NCBI GenBank assembly: GCA_030745755.1
Contig: JASLOA010000008.1
Span: forward strand, 52,453 to 116,452
Length of the DNA: 64,000 nt
Reading direction: 5' to 3'
Origin: Kiritimatiellia bacterium
GTDB taxonomy: Bacteria; Verrucomicrobiota; Kiritimatiellia; UBA8416; JABMPJ01
The translations under genes and the position numbers were made by a program. Each line of letters opens with the position of its first letter. Position 1 is the first letter of the stretch. Shown in pieces: positions 10,714 to 20,384 of the stretch. Below the pieces are notes generated by a model. The model was not told where the DNA came from. It was given only the letters and a program-made list of their open reading frames with translations, and did no database searches.

Positions 10714-12627
10714 ATGAAAGAGCGATTGCTGCTGTCGCTGGCGATTTGTGGTGTGTGTGTGTTGATCCTGGGAGCGGGCTGCCGTCACTTGGAGCCTGCT
10801 GTGGAGGACCCGGCGGCCGTGGAAGAGGTGGTCGAGGCGTCACTCGAACCCGTCATTGATCTGTACGAGCAGGAACAGTTCGACCAGGCCCTGGTGGCGT
10901 GGATCGATGCCACGCAAGGTGTTCCGCCTACGCCTACAGCGCTGGATCTGCGCACGCGCATCCTTGCCGCCTTGCGTGATGAACAGGCACGGCAGGGCGT
11001 GGTTGACCGCAAGGCCTCAACCGAGGCCATGGGTGTGGAGGCCGTTCTGAACGAAGCGCTCCCGCCTAGCTATGGCGCTGTTCGCTATGAGCGCCGTTCA
11101 ATACGGAGCCATGTCAGTCCCGACAGCCCGATGCGCAAGGTTCTGGACCGCAAGGTGTCGATTCACCTTGTTGACGCGGCCCTTCCGGCCATTCTCGGAG
11201 TACTTGGCGCCGATGACAACATCAATATCGTCGCCGATCGCGGTCTGGGCGGGGGCAAGAAACTCGATATGCAGTTGGACGACGTGCCGCTTAGCGAACT
11301 GCTCGACTACGTGTCGCGCAACTACGGCATTAAGTTCTACGTGGGCGAGAACCTGATCTGGGCAACGCCGGCCGCAGCGAAGCAGGCCGGCCCGCTTGAG
11401 ACACGCATCTACAAGCTGCACAAGGGCGTTCAGTTTCACACGACGGACTGGCATGTGCTGGCGGGTCCGCAGAAGAAGGCTGGACCGAATCCGGTCAATC
11501 GTACCGATCTCTCGTTCATGGCCACCGAACTGCCTGCGAGGACAACCTATATTGAGGAGTTGATTGCCCGGTTTGTTCCGAAGGTCGCTGGGGCCGAACT
11601 GTTGTTCGACAAGAACACACACACGCTCTTTGTCCGCAACACGCTGGGCAACTTGGCGCTGGTCGAAGAGATTATTGAGGCGGTTGACGTGAGCCCGCCC
11701 CAGGTGCTCATCGAGGCCCGCTTTGTGGAGGCCTCGGTCGACGATCTTCAGGAAATCGGAATTGACTGGGTCCTCGACGAGCCATGGACGATGTCCCGTA
11801 AGCAAGTCATATCCGGTGGGGTGCCCGAGAACCAAGTGGCGGCCCAGCTAACCGGGGCCGGGGCAGGGGGACTGGCCTTCTCTGGCCCGGATCGTCCGAT
11901 CAACGCGGCCGCGGGGGATCCGTCCCTCGAGGATCACGGGCTGAACCTGACCTACCAGGGCATCCTGACACAGCCCATGTTCACTGCCGTGCTGCATGCG
12001 CTGGAGGTGTCGGGCAAAGGGCGCACGCTGTCGGTTCCTCGCGTGACCACCGTAAACAACAACCCCGCCAAGTTGCGTCATGGACAGGACCTTCTCTATT
12101 ACGAACAGTTCCAGGCGCAGGCCTTCAGCTTGCTGGATGATAACGGTAAGAAGTACAGCGTTACAGCCCTGATGCCCAAGGGGGCACCCGTACTCGCACA
12201 GCTGGGGTTTACCCTGGTGGCGGTTCCGAGTGTGGGGGGGGACGGTTCGAGTGTAAGCCTTCTGCTGACGCCTACCATCAGCAAACTGGATGACTTCAAC
12301 TACTATACGCGCGCCAATGACTCCAGCAATTCGCTCCAGCAGGTTTCCGTCAAGTTGCCGACCATCTCGCGGCGCGAGGTGCAGACCAAGGTGGTGGTGC
12401 AGAGCGGCGAGACTGTTGTGATGGGAGGCCTGATCGAAGTGGTGTCGAGCGATGTGGAACACCGTATCCCGCTGCTGGGGCACCTGCCGATCATCGGTCA
12501 GCTCTTCAGACGCAAGGACACGATTGAGCAGCGACGCAACCTGATTATCTTCGTAACCGCTACCGTAATATCTGAACGAGGCGAATCGCTCGTCCAGGGC
12601 TCTGGGCCCGGGGAAGCGTATCCATGA
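10714..12627 (+). CDS. Type II/IV secretin (PilQ/GspD-like lipoprotein)
   Basis: A 637-aa outer-membrane secretin. The signal peptide ends in a lipobox (LGAGC, Cys23). Residues about 140-235 resemble a secretin N-domain (STN-like; IHLVDAALPAILGVLGADDNINIVADRG, DVPLSELLDYVSRNYGIKF). An N1-type domain follows (FDKNTHTLFVRNTLGNLALVEEIIEAVDVSPPQVLIEARFVEAS). The C-terminal secretin domain includes VVQSGETVVMGGLIE and HRIPLLGHLPIIGQLFRRKD. It forms the gated channel through which the pilus, or a type II substrate, exits. Its stop overlaps the next start (ATGA at 12624), so translation is coupled. With PilM/O/P/B downstream, a type IV pilus role is favoured. Confidence 0.9.
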   Translation: MKERLLLSLAICGVCVLILGAGCRHLEPAVEDPAAVEEVVEASLEPVIDLYEQEQFDQALVAWIDATQGVPPTPTALDLRTRILAALRDEQARQGVVDRKASTEAMGVEAVLNEALPPSYGAVRYERRSIRSHVSPDSPMRKVLDRKVSIHLVDAALPAILGVLGADDNINIVADRGLGGGKKLDMQLDDVPLSELLDYVSRNYGIKFYVGENLIWATPAAAKQAGPLETRIYKLHKGVQFHTTDWHVLAGPQKKAGPNPVNRTDLSFMATELPARTTYIEELIARFVPKVAGAELLFDKNTHTLFVRNTLGNLALVEEIIEAVDVSPPQVLIEARFVEASVDDLQEIGIDWVLDEPWTMSRKQVISGGVPENQVAAQLTGAGAGGLAFSGPDRPINAAAGDPSLEDHGLNLTYQGILTQPMFTAVLHALEVSGKGRTLSVPRVTTVNNNPAKLRHGQDLLYYEQFQAQAFSLLDDNGKKYSVTALMPKGAPVLAQLGFTLVAVPSVGGDGSSVSLLLTPTISKLDDFNYYTRANDSSNSLQQVSVKLPTISRREVQTKVVVQSGETVVMGGLIEVVSSDVEHRIPLLGHLPIIGQLFRRKDTIEQRRNLIIFVTATVISERGESLVQGSGPGEAYP

Positions 12628-14150
12628 TTCACAGGGAGATGGTAGGTCTGGACCTGGGATCGCACTCCGCCAAGGTGGTGCGGGCCATTCGCATTGCCGG
12701 CCGGTTGATTGTGCGCGAGTCCGACTGGGTACACCTGCCGCAAGATGTCGCCGAGCGGCGCAGGCTATTGGCCGCCTTCATGACTGACAAGGGGTACGCG
12801 GATTTGCCCTGTGTTGTCGGTGTGGCCGGCAGGGACATGATGCTCAATGCCGTTGAAGTGCCTGAAGGCGGATCCGAGTCGATCGCAGATACTGTGTCTG
12901 CTGAGCAGGCGCGTGTCGAGGGACTGACCGAGCGGGATACAACGGTGGACCACATCGTCTTTCGTAGTGCGGGGCATCGCTATCTTCTGCTGGCTATGGC
13001 CCGGGCTGATGCAGTGGGGCGCGCTGTCTCGGTTCTCTCCGATCTTCACGAAGAAGACGTGGGAGACATCGTTCCTGCTTCCATGGCGCTCTACCGTTCC
13101 GTACATGAGGGTGGGCGCAAGGGTGTGTCGGGAGGCACCATGTGTGTGGATATCGGTCACATGGGCGTTGAAGTCGTGGTGGGCCGGGGCAGCAAGGTCC
13201 TCTTCTCCCGTTGCCTGACCAATGAGCCCACGGCGGAAGGGAAGCAGAACGGCTCGCTGCCCGAGGAAATCAGTGCCTGTCTTGAGTCTTTTCATGCTGC
13301 TTTCCCCACCCCTGCGTTTGCGGTGAAGCGCATCGTTCTGAGTGGCGGCGGCGACCTGGTGGAAGGTGTGGCGGCACGTGTCTCCGAAGCGACAGGTGTG
13401 AAAGTGGTGCGGTTGGCGCAGTGGGTGCGCAGGTTCCCCATGGCTGATGTGGAGCGGTACGGGTGTGCGATTGGGCTGGCGGCCTGCGGCCTGCGACGAG
13501 GGGGGGCGGGGATCAGCCTGCTGCCACGTGCCCTGCGCGAATCCCGTATTCTCCGCTGGCAGAAACAGTACTGGCTTCTCAGCGCGTTCGCGCTGGTGGG
13601 GGTGCTGTTGGTGCTGATCGGCGGCGCGTCTCTGCAGTTGCGCTGGGACCGTGAGTACCTGCGCCTGCGGCAGGTGGAGCTGGCCGGTCTGCACGCACTT
13701 GACCGCAAGCTGGTCGCTACCGAAAATCTCAACGAGCACCTGGAGGCCCGCATCGCTCCGTTTCGTACCGCCGTCGAGAATGCGGCGGTCTTGCGCCTGG
13801 CACTGCAGGCGGTGTCGCAGGTGAAGCATCCGGACGATTGGCTGAGCCTGCTTGCAGATGCAGACGCCTATTTTGGAGTCTCGGCCGCGGATCAGATGGG
13901 CGGGGGTGATGGAATGCTGGAGCTGGGCGAGAGCGCCGACATCGTGAGCGTGATTGTAGAGGGGTATACGCCCGTGGATGACTTCTCGACCGTGGGGGAA
14001 ATGATCGAAAGACTGTACGGTCAAGAGGGCGTGTTGGCGGCCGATCTGCTGGGGGACGAGCGTCTACGTGACGATCCTGTTCGCGATGAGCGCTGGGCCG
14101 ATACCGGATGCAGTCTTTTTGTGATCGAAATGATGCTGGAGACGCCGTGA
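12624..14150 (+). CDS. PilM ATPase fused to a PilN-like membrane segment
   Basis: A 508-aa protein. Residues 1-300 are an actin-like PilM ATPase domain (VGLDLGSHSAKVVRA phosphate loop, GGTMCVDIGHMGVEVVV, IVLSGGGDLVEGVAARVSEATGVKV). A membrane helix follows at about residues 314-337 (YWLLSAFALVGVLLVLIGG), then a coiled coil and a C-terminal domain. This second half looks like PilN (GspL-type), so one polypeptide appears to replace the separate PilM and PilN subunits that pass the motor signal to the inner-membrane platform. It overlaps the secretin stop by 4 nt and the next gene by 4 nt. Confidence 0.85.
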   Translation: MIHREMVGLDLGSHSAKVVRAIRIAGRLIVRESDWVHLPQDVAERRRLLAAFMTDKGYADLPCVVGVAGRDMMLNAVEVPEGGSESIADTVSAEQARVEGLTERDTTVDHIVFRSAGHRYLLLAMARADAVGRAVSVLSDLHEEDVGDIVPASMALYRSVHEGGRKGVSGGTMCVDIGHMGVEVVVGRGSKVLFSRCLTNEPTAEGKQNGSLPEEISACLESFHAAFPTPAFAVKRIVLSGGGDLVEGVAARVSEATGVKVVRLAQWVRRFPMADVERYGCAIGLAACGLRRGGAGISLLPRALRESRILRWQKQYWLLSAFALVGVLLVLIGGASLQLRWDREYLRLRQVELAGLHALDRKLVATENLNEHLEARIAPFRTAVENAAVLRLALQAVSQVKHPDDWLSLLADADAYFGVSAADQMGGGDGMLELGESADIVSVIVEGYTPVDDFSTVGEMIERLYGQEGVLAADLLGDERLRDDPVRDERWADTGCSLFVIEMMLETP

Positions 14151-15058
14151 GCCAGGTGATTCATAGCGATGTCCGCGTGTTGCGCACCCAGGTGGTTCTG
14201 ATTCTCGTGCTGGGTCTGGTTGCCATGGGTGGACTCTGGCTGTTCGTGCTGACCCCGCTCCGAGAGGAGATTGTGCTGTCCGGCGACGAGATACTGAATA
14301 GTGACGAGGAGTTGGCGGCCTTTACGGCGAAAATGGAGGATGGCGCTCTAGGCGAGCGTTTGTCCGATGCGGCGCGGCGGAATCGTCGGCTTGTTGCTGA
14401 GTGGGAAGCCCTGCGCAGTCGGGTACACACATTTCAGGGGCATAGTGCCTTGCGGGAAGCATTGCCCGCTTATGACGACGGACGGATTGATTTCAAGGTG
14501 GCTCTCTTTGATGCGCGCGAGCAGCTTCTTGAGCGTGCGGAAGAGGCCGGGGTGACGCTTCCGGAGGATCTGGGCGTTTCGGAAACCATCGGGACCGAAG
14601 AGCGGGCCGAGCTGAGGCTGTGGCACTTGGTGGCGACGGTCCGCCTGGTGCAGCTGGCCATTGATGCGAGGCTGCCTGCCATCACGCGCATAGAGTCAGG
14701 AGTCCCGATGGCCTTTGCGCTGGACGATGAGGCGGCGCAGATGGCGATGGAGTTCCCTACTCGCCTCGTGGTGCGCTGTTCCTTTAAACATCTCGTGCGT
14801 TTCCTTGATAGGCTGTCAAAGGAGGGAAGTTTCTACGCGGTGCGCAAGCTGCAGGTTGCATGCGTGGGCATACACAGCGCGGGAATGCTGGAAGCCGAGA
14901 TCGTGGCAGGGGCTATCCTTTTTCAGGTGCGCAACGGCGAGAGTGATAGCGAGTCACCGGATGAGGGGCCGGCCCCCGGGGCAGGCAGGCCGAGGGCGCG
15001 ACGCAGTCGGCGCGTACGTGTGGCACAGCAACGCAGGGAGGGCCGTTACGATGGTTGA
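14147..15058 (+). CDS. PilO-like inner-membrane pilus assembly protein
   Basis: A protein of about 303 aa. A short N-terminus is followed by one membrane helix (TQVVLILVLGLVAMGGLWLFVLTPL), a coiled coil (residues about 45-125) and a ferredoxin-like C-terminal region (PTRLVVRCSFKHLVRFLDRLSKEGSFYAVRKLQV), the organisation of PilO. The tail is Pro/Arg-rich. I chose the GTG at 14147 because its overlap with the PilM stop (GTGA) and the TGGAG 5 nt upstream fit coupling; the family is assigned from architecture and gene order rather than from strong motifs. Confidence 0.75.
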   Translation: MSQVIHSDVRVLRTQVVLILVLGLVAMGGLWLFVLTPLREEIVLSGDEILNSDEELAAFTAKMEDGALGERLSDAARRNRRLVAEWEALRSRVHTFQGHSALREALPAYDDGRIDFKVALFDAREQLLERAEEAGVTLPEDLGVSETIGTEERAELRLWHLVATVRLVQLAIDARLPAITRIESGVPMAFALDDEAAQMAMEFPTRLVVRCSFKHLVRFLDRLSKEGSFYAVRKLQVACVGIHSAGMLEAEIVAGAILFQVRNGESDSESPDEGPAPGAGRPRARRSRRVRVAQQRREGRYDG

Positions 15059-15674
15059 ACTGCTGTGGAGATTGGCTCTCAAGATTAACACACGTGTTGT
15101 GTTTCTGCTCGCCCTGCTGCTGCTCTGCGTCACGCTCGTTATCATGCTGAACCGGGGCTCGCGCGAGTGGAACGAGCTGAAGATGCCTGGGCACCGTGCC
15201 TATGGTGCCCATGGTGGTGTCGTCAGCGCACGACCCTCCATGGTTGCTGTTCCTGTCAACCGGATCGAGGACCCCTTTACCTCTGTCTTCCTTACGGCCT
15301 GGCTTGATCTTGAGGCAAGCCGCAAGCGCGAGCGTGAGCTTGCGGCTGCCCGTGGGACGGCGGCCGGATCCCGCACGCCTTCGGTTCCCAAACCCAAACC
15401 CGCACCGGTGGTTGTACAGCCGGCGAAGCTCAAGTGGGTTCGAGTGATCTACCAGGGAATGATTGCCCGGACGGATGGCAAACACGTCGCTCTCGTTCGT
15501 GAGGTAGAAGGCGGTAGGCAGCATGCCCTTGCGATTGGAGATGTCCTGGAGGCCGGTCGCGTGACGGATATCACTGCTGAGCGCATCATGCTGGCCGTGG
15601 GGCAGGGCGAGGCCGCGCAAGAAACAGCGCTTCGAGTGGGGGTAGTGGGTCGGATTCGGAAGGATGGCCCGTGA
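15051..15674 (+). CDS. PilP/GspC-like pilus assembly protein
   Basis: A 207-aa protein with an N-terminal membrane helix (TRVVFLLALLLLCVTLVIML), a Pro/Lys-rich linker (PSVPKPKPAPVVVQPAK) and a small beta domain (WVRVIYQGMIARTDGKHVALVREVEGGRQHALAIGDVLEAGRVTDITAERIML). This resembles the homology region of PilP/GspC, which links inner-membrane PilN/O to the secretin. The ATG at 15051 lies 8 nt inside the PilO-like gene and follows a GGAGGG site. The assignment rests on architecture and position. Confidence 0.75.
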   Translation: MVELLWRLALKINTRVVFLLALLLLCVTLVIMLNRGSREWNELKMPGHRAYGAHGGVVSARPSMVAVPVNRIEDPFTSVFLTAWLDLEASRKRERELAAARGTAAGSRTPSVPKPKPAPVVVQPAKLKWVRVIYQGMIARTDGKHVALVREVEGGRQHALAIGDVLEAGRVTDITAERIMLAVGQGEAAQETALRVGVVGRIRKDGP

Positions 15675-17416
15675 AGGTTGATGACTACATTGGGGTTGTG
15701 GGTGGAGGCCGGTTGCCGGGCGAGGCAACCATTGCGCGACGCATCGGTGAGAAACTGGTGGAGCGTGAGTTGCTGGACTCCAAGAAAGTAGAGCAGGCTC
15801 AGCATCGAGCCCACTGGCTCAAAGAGCCGCTCGACCGTCTCCTGGTCAGGGATGGCCTGGCCGATGAAGTCGCCGTGTTGGAGCTGCTGTCCGAATCAAC
15901 CGGCATTCCCGTTGTCTCAATGGCCCGCGTGGAGCTCGAAGAGCAGGCGGTGAAGATCGTATCGGTGCGTGTCATAGCAAGCTACCGGGTGGTGCCGGTA
16001 CGGCTCTATGGCGGGGCCATTACCCTTGCGACCGACTCTGTGGCCGAACTGGCGCGTGAGGAGGAACTCCGCGTCGTGCTCGGCCACTCCATTCGCTGGG
16101 TCTTGTGTCGTTCGCACGAGATCACTGAGTGTATTAAGCACTACTACGGGGTCGGTATCCAGGCACTGACTGGCCTGGATGCGGGTAGTCAGACGACAAG
16201 TGGTCGCAATGGGGCCGAGCACGATACCCATGATATAACGGCATTCGTTAACGCCATTATTGAGGATGCCGTGGCATCCGAGGCCACCGATATCCACTTT
16301 GAACCCAGCGAGGAGGGCATCCGTTTACGCTACCGTATCGACGGCGTGATGGCGGCTGTTCCTCTGCCCCAGGGCTCTGAACGGTTCGCCCGGGCGATCG
16401 TGTCGAGTATTAAGGTGATGGCGCAACTCAATATTGCGGAGAAGCGGCTGCCTCAGGATGGACGATTCGCGTTTGATACGGATGGCCGCGCCCTGGATAT
16501 CCGCGTGTCCGTGCTGCCGTCAGAGCATGGCGAAGCCGCAAACATGCGCATACTGAACCGCGAGTCATCGTTCCTGAACCTGGAGCAGCTTGGCTACAAC
16601 CCCGATCAGCTGGAAATGGTTGAGGATCTCATCACGAACCCGCATGGCATCATTCTCTATACCGGTGCGACAGGCAGCGGAAAGACCACCAGTCTCTATG
16701 CCAGCCTGTCCCGCATCAATACGGATGAACGGAAGATCATCACGATTGAGGACCCTGTTGAGTACAGAATGCCGGGTGTTACCCAATTGCAGGTTAACCG
16801 GGATATCGACTTCACCTTTGCATCGGGATTACGGTCCGTCCTTCGTCATGACCCCGATGTCGTGCTGATTGGTGAAATACGTGATGAAGAAACTGCACGT
16901 ATTGCGACGAGTGCCGCCATGACCGGCCACCTGGTGTTCAGCACGCTGCACACAAACGACTCGGCCAGTGCCGCCACGCGCCTGATCGAGATGGGTGTGC
17001 CGCCCTACCTGGTTGCCTCCAGCGTGGAAGGCATCATCGCCCAACAGCTCGTTCGTCGGGTCTGCCCGTCGTGCCGGGAAGCCGTAACGGTGGAGCGCCC
17101 GCTGATCGAGCAGATGGTGCGTTCGATTGGCGAGAAGGTGAGAGAGTCGACCATGTACCGTGGAACGGGTTGCCCGGACTGCCGGTTCACGGGCTACCAC
17201 GGCCGGATTGGTCTTTTTGAGATGATTGTGATGGACGACAAGATCAGGGCGCTGATTGTCGAGCGGGCTCCCAGCGGGCGCATCCTGGAATGTGCAATCG
17301 AAACGGGGCTGCTGACGCTGCGGCAGTGCGGGTGGCACAGGGTCCTGGCAGGCGAGACGAGTATCGATGAAGTACTGCGCGTAACGGCGGGGCCGGGCCG
17401 GCATTGGCGCGGTTGA
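15671..17416 (+). CDS. pilB: Type IV pilus assembly ATPase (PilB/GspE family)
   Basis: A 581-aa hexameric motor ATPase that powers pilus extension. An N-terminal GspE_N-like region (residues 1-165) binds the platform. The ATPase core has Walker A GATGSGKTTSLYASL, the Asp box IITIEDPVEYR, Walker B VVLIGEIRDEETA, and the His box TGHLVFSTLHTNDS. The zinc tetracysteine (CPSC ... CPDC) is near the C-terminus, typical of PilB/GspE and absent in PilT. The start is GTG (GTGA overlap with the previous stop) with GGAAGGA upstream. PilT is encoded separately at 24003. GspE is the alternative name, but the PilM/O/P context favours a pilus. Confidence 0.92.
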   Translation: MKVDDYIGVVGGGRLPGEATIARRIGEKLVERELLDSKKVEQAQHRAHWLKEPLDRLLVRDGLADEVAVLELLSESTGIPVVSMARVELEEQAVKIVSVRVIASYRVVPVRLYGGAITLATDSVAELAREEELRVVLGHSIRWVLCRSHEITECIKHYYGVGIQALTGLDAGSQTTSGRNGAEHDTHDITAFVNAIIEDAVASEATDIHFEPSEEGIRLRYRIDGVMAAVPLPQGSERFARAIVSSIKVMAQLNIAEKRLPQDGRFAFDTDGRALDIRVSVLPSEHGEAANMRILNRESSFLNLEQLGYNPDQLEMVEDLITNPHGIILYTGATGSGKTTSLYASLSRINTDERKIITIEDPVEYRMPGVTQLQVNRDIDFTFASGLRSVLRHDPDVVLIGEIRDEETARIATSAAMTGHLVFSTLHTNDSASAATRLIEMGVPPYLVASSVEGIIAQQLVRRVCPSCREAVTVERPLIEQMVRSIGEKVRESTMYRGTGCPDCRFTGYHGRIGLFEMIVMDDKIRALIVERAPSGRILECAIETGLLTLRQCGWHRVLAGETSIDEVLRVTAGPGRHWRG

Positions 17417-17514
17417 GCTGATCTCTGATATTTCTCCCCCCTCTCCTCTTTTTCGAGGCATAGAAGATCGCCTTTTGCTAGTCTGTCGCCTTATCCAACA
17501 GGGAGCTAGACCAC

Positions 17515-18855
17515 ATGAGCGAGCAGGGCACAGAGCATTCACTGGATTCATTCGACGCTGCAGAGCGTAACGCGGCGTTGGTGGCGCAGGTTCAGGCGGG
17601 AGGGGGTAGTGCTGTTGAGACGAGCAATGTCAACATGCACATGCACTCCTTCTTCTCTTACAATGCAGAAGGGTGGTCCCCGACTCACCTGGCATGGGCG
17701 GCGCACCAGGCAGGATTCTGTGCGGGTGGGCTCTGCGATTTCGATGTCCTGGACGGGCTTGAGGAGTATCTTGCCGCCGGGCGTACCGTTGGGCTTCGTA
17801 CGGCCGTACACATGGAGACCCGCGCCACTTTCTCCGAGTATGCCGATGTGGACATCAGCTCACCCGGTGAGCCCGGTGTAACCTACATCATGGGCGGCGG
17901 GTTCGCCCGGGTACCCGAGGCCGGCTCGCCGCAGGAGAGTCAGTTGGCGGCATTCCGCGACGGCGCCCGGGCACGCAACGAGGCGCTCATTGCCCGTCTC
18001 AACCAGAAGGTGCCCGATATTGCGCTGGATTATGCCGGCCAGGTACTGCCGTTGACGCCTTCGGGCAACGCCACCGAGCGTCACATCATCAGTGCCTACG
18101 TCGACCGGGCCCATGCTGTATTCGAGGACCCGGAGCGCTTGATGGCGTTCCTGTCGGAACTGCTCGAAAAGGACGTTTCTGCTGTCCAGACACTGCTCGC
18201 CGATCGCCCTTCGCTGGAAGAGGCCATGCGTTCCCGCCTCGCCAAACGTGGCGGCCTGGGCTATGTGCAGCCTTCGGTCGATGCTTTTCCGCCCGTAGAG
18301 ACGTTTCTCTCATGGGTGGCCGGCTGCGATGCCATTCCCATGATCACCTGGCTGGACGGGTCCAGCGGCGGGGAATCGAATCCGCGTGAGATGTGTGAGC
18401 ATCTCTGCGCGAAAGGCGCGGGGGCCCTCAACATTGTTCCCGACCGCAATTGGAACATCGCCGACCCGGACGCCCGGGCCGAGAAGATCGGCAATCTGAA
18501 AGCTATTGTTGACGTGGCGGTCGACATGGGGCTGCCGGTCAATATCGGTACAGAGATGAACAAGCTGGGGTTGCCGTTCGTTGACGACTTGGATGGCAGC
18601 GTCTTGAGCGAGTTCAAGGAGACCTTCCTGTCCGGGGCCCGTATTATGGTGGGGCACACACTGTTGGCGCGTTACGCGGCGTTCCCCTACATGGGCAGTG
18701 CGGCGGCGGCCGAGTTCTCAGGCGTGGCCGAACGCAACCGCTGTTTCGAGTCCGTCGGCGCGCTCGCCGCGCTGTCGAATGACCAGGCCGATCTGCTTGA
18801 AGAAATGGGTCCCGAGCGGGCCCTGTCGTGGTTTAGAGACCGTATTAGCGTCTAG
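17515..18855 (+). CDS. PHP-domain-like protein linked to rhamnulokinase
   Basis: A 446-aa protein. Residues 38-70 (NVNMHMHSFFSYNAEGWSPTHLAWAAHQAG) match PHP motif I (HxH), and VNIGTEMNKLGLPFVDD resembles the late metal-site segment. The second PHP motif, usually DHD or DH, reads CDFDVLDG, so one metal ligand may be missing. PHP domains are metal-dependent phosphoesterases or related hydrolases; the substrate here is unknown. It lies 18 nt upstream of rhaB on the same strand, and a sugar-phosphate role is suggested by that pairing only. AGGGAG precedes the ATG. Confidence 0.65.
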   Translation: MSEQGTEHSLDSFDAAERNAALVAQVQAGGGSAVETSNVNMHMHSFFSYNAEGWSPTHLAWAAHQAGFCAGGLCDFDVLDGLEEYLAAGRTVGLRTAVHMETRATFSEYADVDISSPGEPGVTYIMGGGFARVPEAGSPQESQLAAFRDGARARNEALIARLNQKVPDIALDYAGQVLPLTPSGNATERHIISAYVDRAHAVFEDPERLMAFLSELLEKDVSAVQTLLADRPSLEEAMRSRLAKRGGLGYVQPSVDAFPPVETFLSWVAGCDAIPMITWLDGSSGGESNPREMCEHLCAKGAGALNIVPDRNWNIADPDARAEKIGNLKAIVDVAVDMGLPVNIGTEMNKLGLPFVDDLDGSVLSEFKETFLSGARIMVGHTLLARYAAFPYMGSAAAAEFSGVAERNRCFESVGALAALSNDQADLLEEMGPERALSWFRDRISV

Positions 18856-18873
18856 AGGAATGGAGGAGGTGTC

Positions 18874-20376
18874 ATGCCAAAACGTCTGTTTGCAGTAGAC
18901 ATGGGAGCGTCCGGAGGGAAGTGTTTTGTCGGGACGTTTTCCAGCGGAACGTTTTCGATGGACGAGATTCATCGCTTCGCGCACGACGGACTGGATATGT
19001 TCATCCCGGACAGATCGGGTGCCGTCACGCAGCGAACCGTGTGGGACGATACCTTCATCTATCGCAACATCATCATGGGGTTGCAGGCCTTCCGACGTGA
19101 TGTTGCGGATGAGTTGGACTCGATTGGACTCGATACCTGGGGTGCCGATGGTGCCCTCTTGAACGCAGACGGCGATATGCTGGCCAAGATGTACTGCTAC
19201 CGGGATCACCGTCTCGATACGATGATCGACAAAGTGAAGGCCTGCATCGATCCGGCCCGCATCTACGAGCTGACCGGCATTCATTTTCAGCCGTTCAACC
19301 TGAGCAACCAGCTCTTGTGGCTGGTTCAGAACCGGCCTGAGCTTCTGGCTTCAGTGGCGACATTACTGCCTGTTCCCTCACTCTTTTACTACTACCTGGG
19401 TGGTGGCCGCAGTGTCGATTCCTCATGGGCCAGTGTGTCGCAGCTCATGGATGCACATACACGTCAGTGGAGCAAGGAGATGCTGGATGCGTTGGCGATT
19501 CCCGAGCACATCATGCCGGAGATCGTTGCGCCGGGGGCTTGCGTGGGGCAGATGCATGCTGAGCTGGCAAAAGCTCTCGATCTGAATCGGGTTCCGCTGA
19601 CCGCAACCGCCGCGCACGATACGGCCAGTGCGTTTGCCGCCGCGCCTGTAGAGGATCCGGCTACGGCACTGATTATCAGTTCGGGGACCTGGGCGCTCAT
19701 CGGTAAGCTGATACCGGAGCCCATCACGACGCCGGCAGCCATGGCGGTCAACATGAGCAACGAGGGCGGCGTAGGGAATACGCGATTCCTCAAGAACTGC
19801 ATGGGGGGCTGGCTGGGCCAGGAACTGATGAGGGCCTGGGCTGTTGCAGACGGCAAGGAGATGGCATGGTCGGAGCTGGATGCGCTGACGGCTGAAGCGC
19901 CGCCTTTTGCCGCATTGATCGACCCGGATGATCCGTCTTTCTACAATCCTGACAACATGGAAACGGCCATCGCCGAGTTCTGCCGGAAGACGGGACAGGC
20001 GGTGCCGGCAGATCGGGGTAGTCTGACACGGACGGTTTACGAGAGCCAGGCGCTGAAGTACCGCTTTGTGAATGACCAGATCTGTGAGATAAGCGGCACG
20101 CAATCGCGTGTGGTCAACATCGTTGGAGGCGGCAGCAAGAACGGGCTGCTGAACCAATTCACGGCGGATGCCCTTGGCCTGCCGGTACTTGCGGGACCCA
20201 CCGAAGGTACCGCTGTTGGTAACTTCATGGTGCAGGCCGTGGGTTTGGGTATCATCTCGACGATTGAGGCCGCGCAGCCGGTCATTCGTGCGGCGTTCGC
20301 AATCAAGGAGTTTGAGCCCGGCGATAAGGCGCCCTGGGATGAAGCCTACGCCCGCTTCAAGACCATGGTTGGGTAG
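18874..20376 (+). CDS. rhaB: Rhamnulokinase (FGGY carbohydrate kinase)
   Basis: A 500-aa FGGY kinase. The ATP-binding start is FAVDMGASGGKCFVG. DTWGADGALL, YRDHRLDTM and HFQPFNLSNQLLWLVQN are typical of RhaB, as are TAAHDTASAFAA, IISSGTWALIGK, and the C-terminal VNIVGGGSKNGLLNQFTADALGLPVLAGPTEGTAVGN. It would phosphorylate L-rhamnulose (or L-fuculose, as some homologues do). The isomerase (46034) and aldolase (47463) that complete the route are about 27 kb away. GGAGGAGG precedes the ATG. The substrate is inferred from homology. Confidence 0.9.
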   Translation: MPKRLFAVDMGASGGKCFVGTFSSGTFSMDEIHRFAHDGLDMFIPDRSGAVTQRTVWDDTFIYRNIIMGLQAFRRDVADELDSIGLDTWGADGALLNADGDMLAKMYCYRDHRLDTMIDKVKACIDPARIYELTGIHFQPFNLSNQLLWLVQNRPELLASVATLLPVPSLFYYYLGGGRSVDSSWASVSQLMDAHTRQWSKEMLDALAIPEHIMPEIVAPGACVGQMHAELAKALDLNRVPLTATAAHDTASAFAAAPVEDPATALIISSGTWALIGKLIPEPITTPAAMAVNMSNEGGVGNTRFLKNCMGGWLGQELMRAWAVADGKEMAWSELDALTAEAPPFAALIDPDDPSFYNPDNMETAIAEFCRKTGQAVPADRGSLTRTVYESQALKYRFVNDQICEISGTQSRVVNIVGGGSKNGLLNQFTADALGLPVLAGPTEGTAVGNFMVQAVGLGIISTIEAAQPVIRAAFAIKEFEPGDKAPWDEAYARFKTMVG

Positions 20377-20384
20377 GGTCTAGC

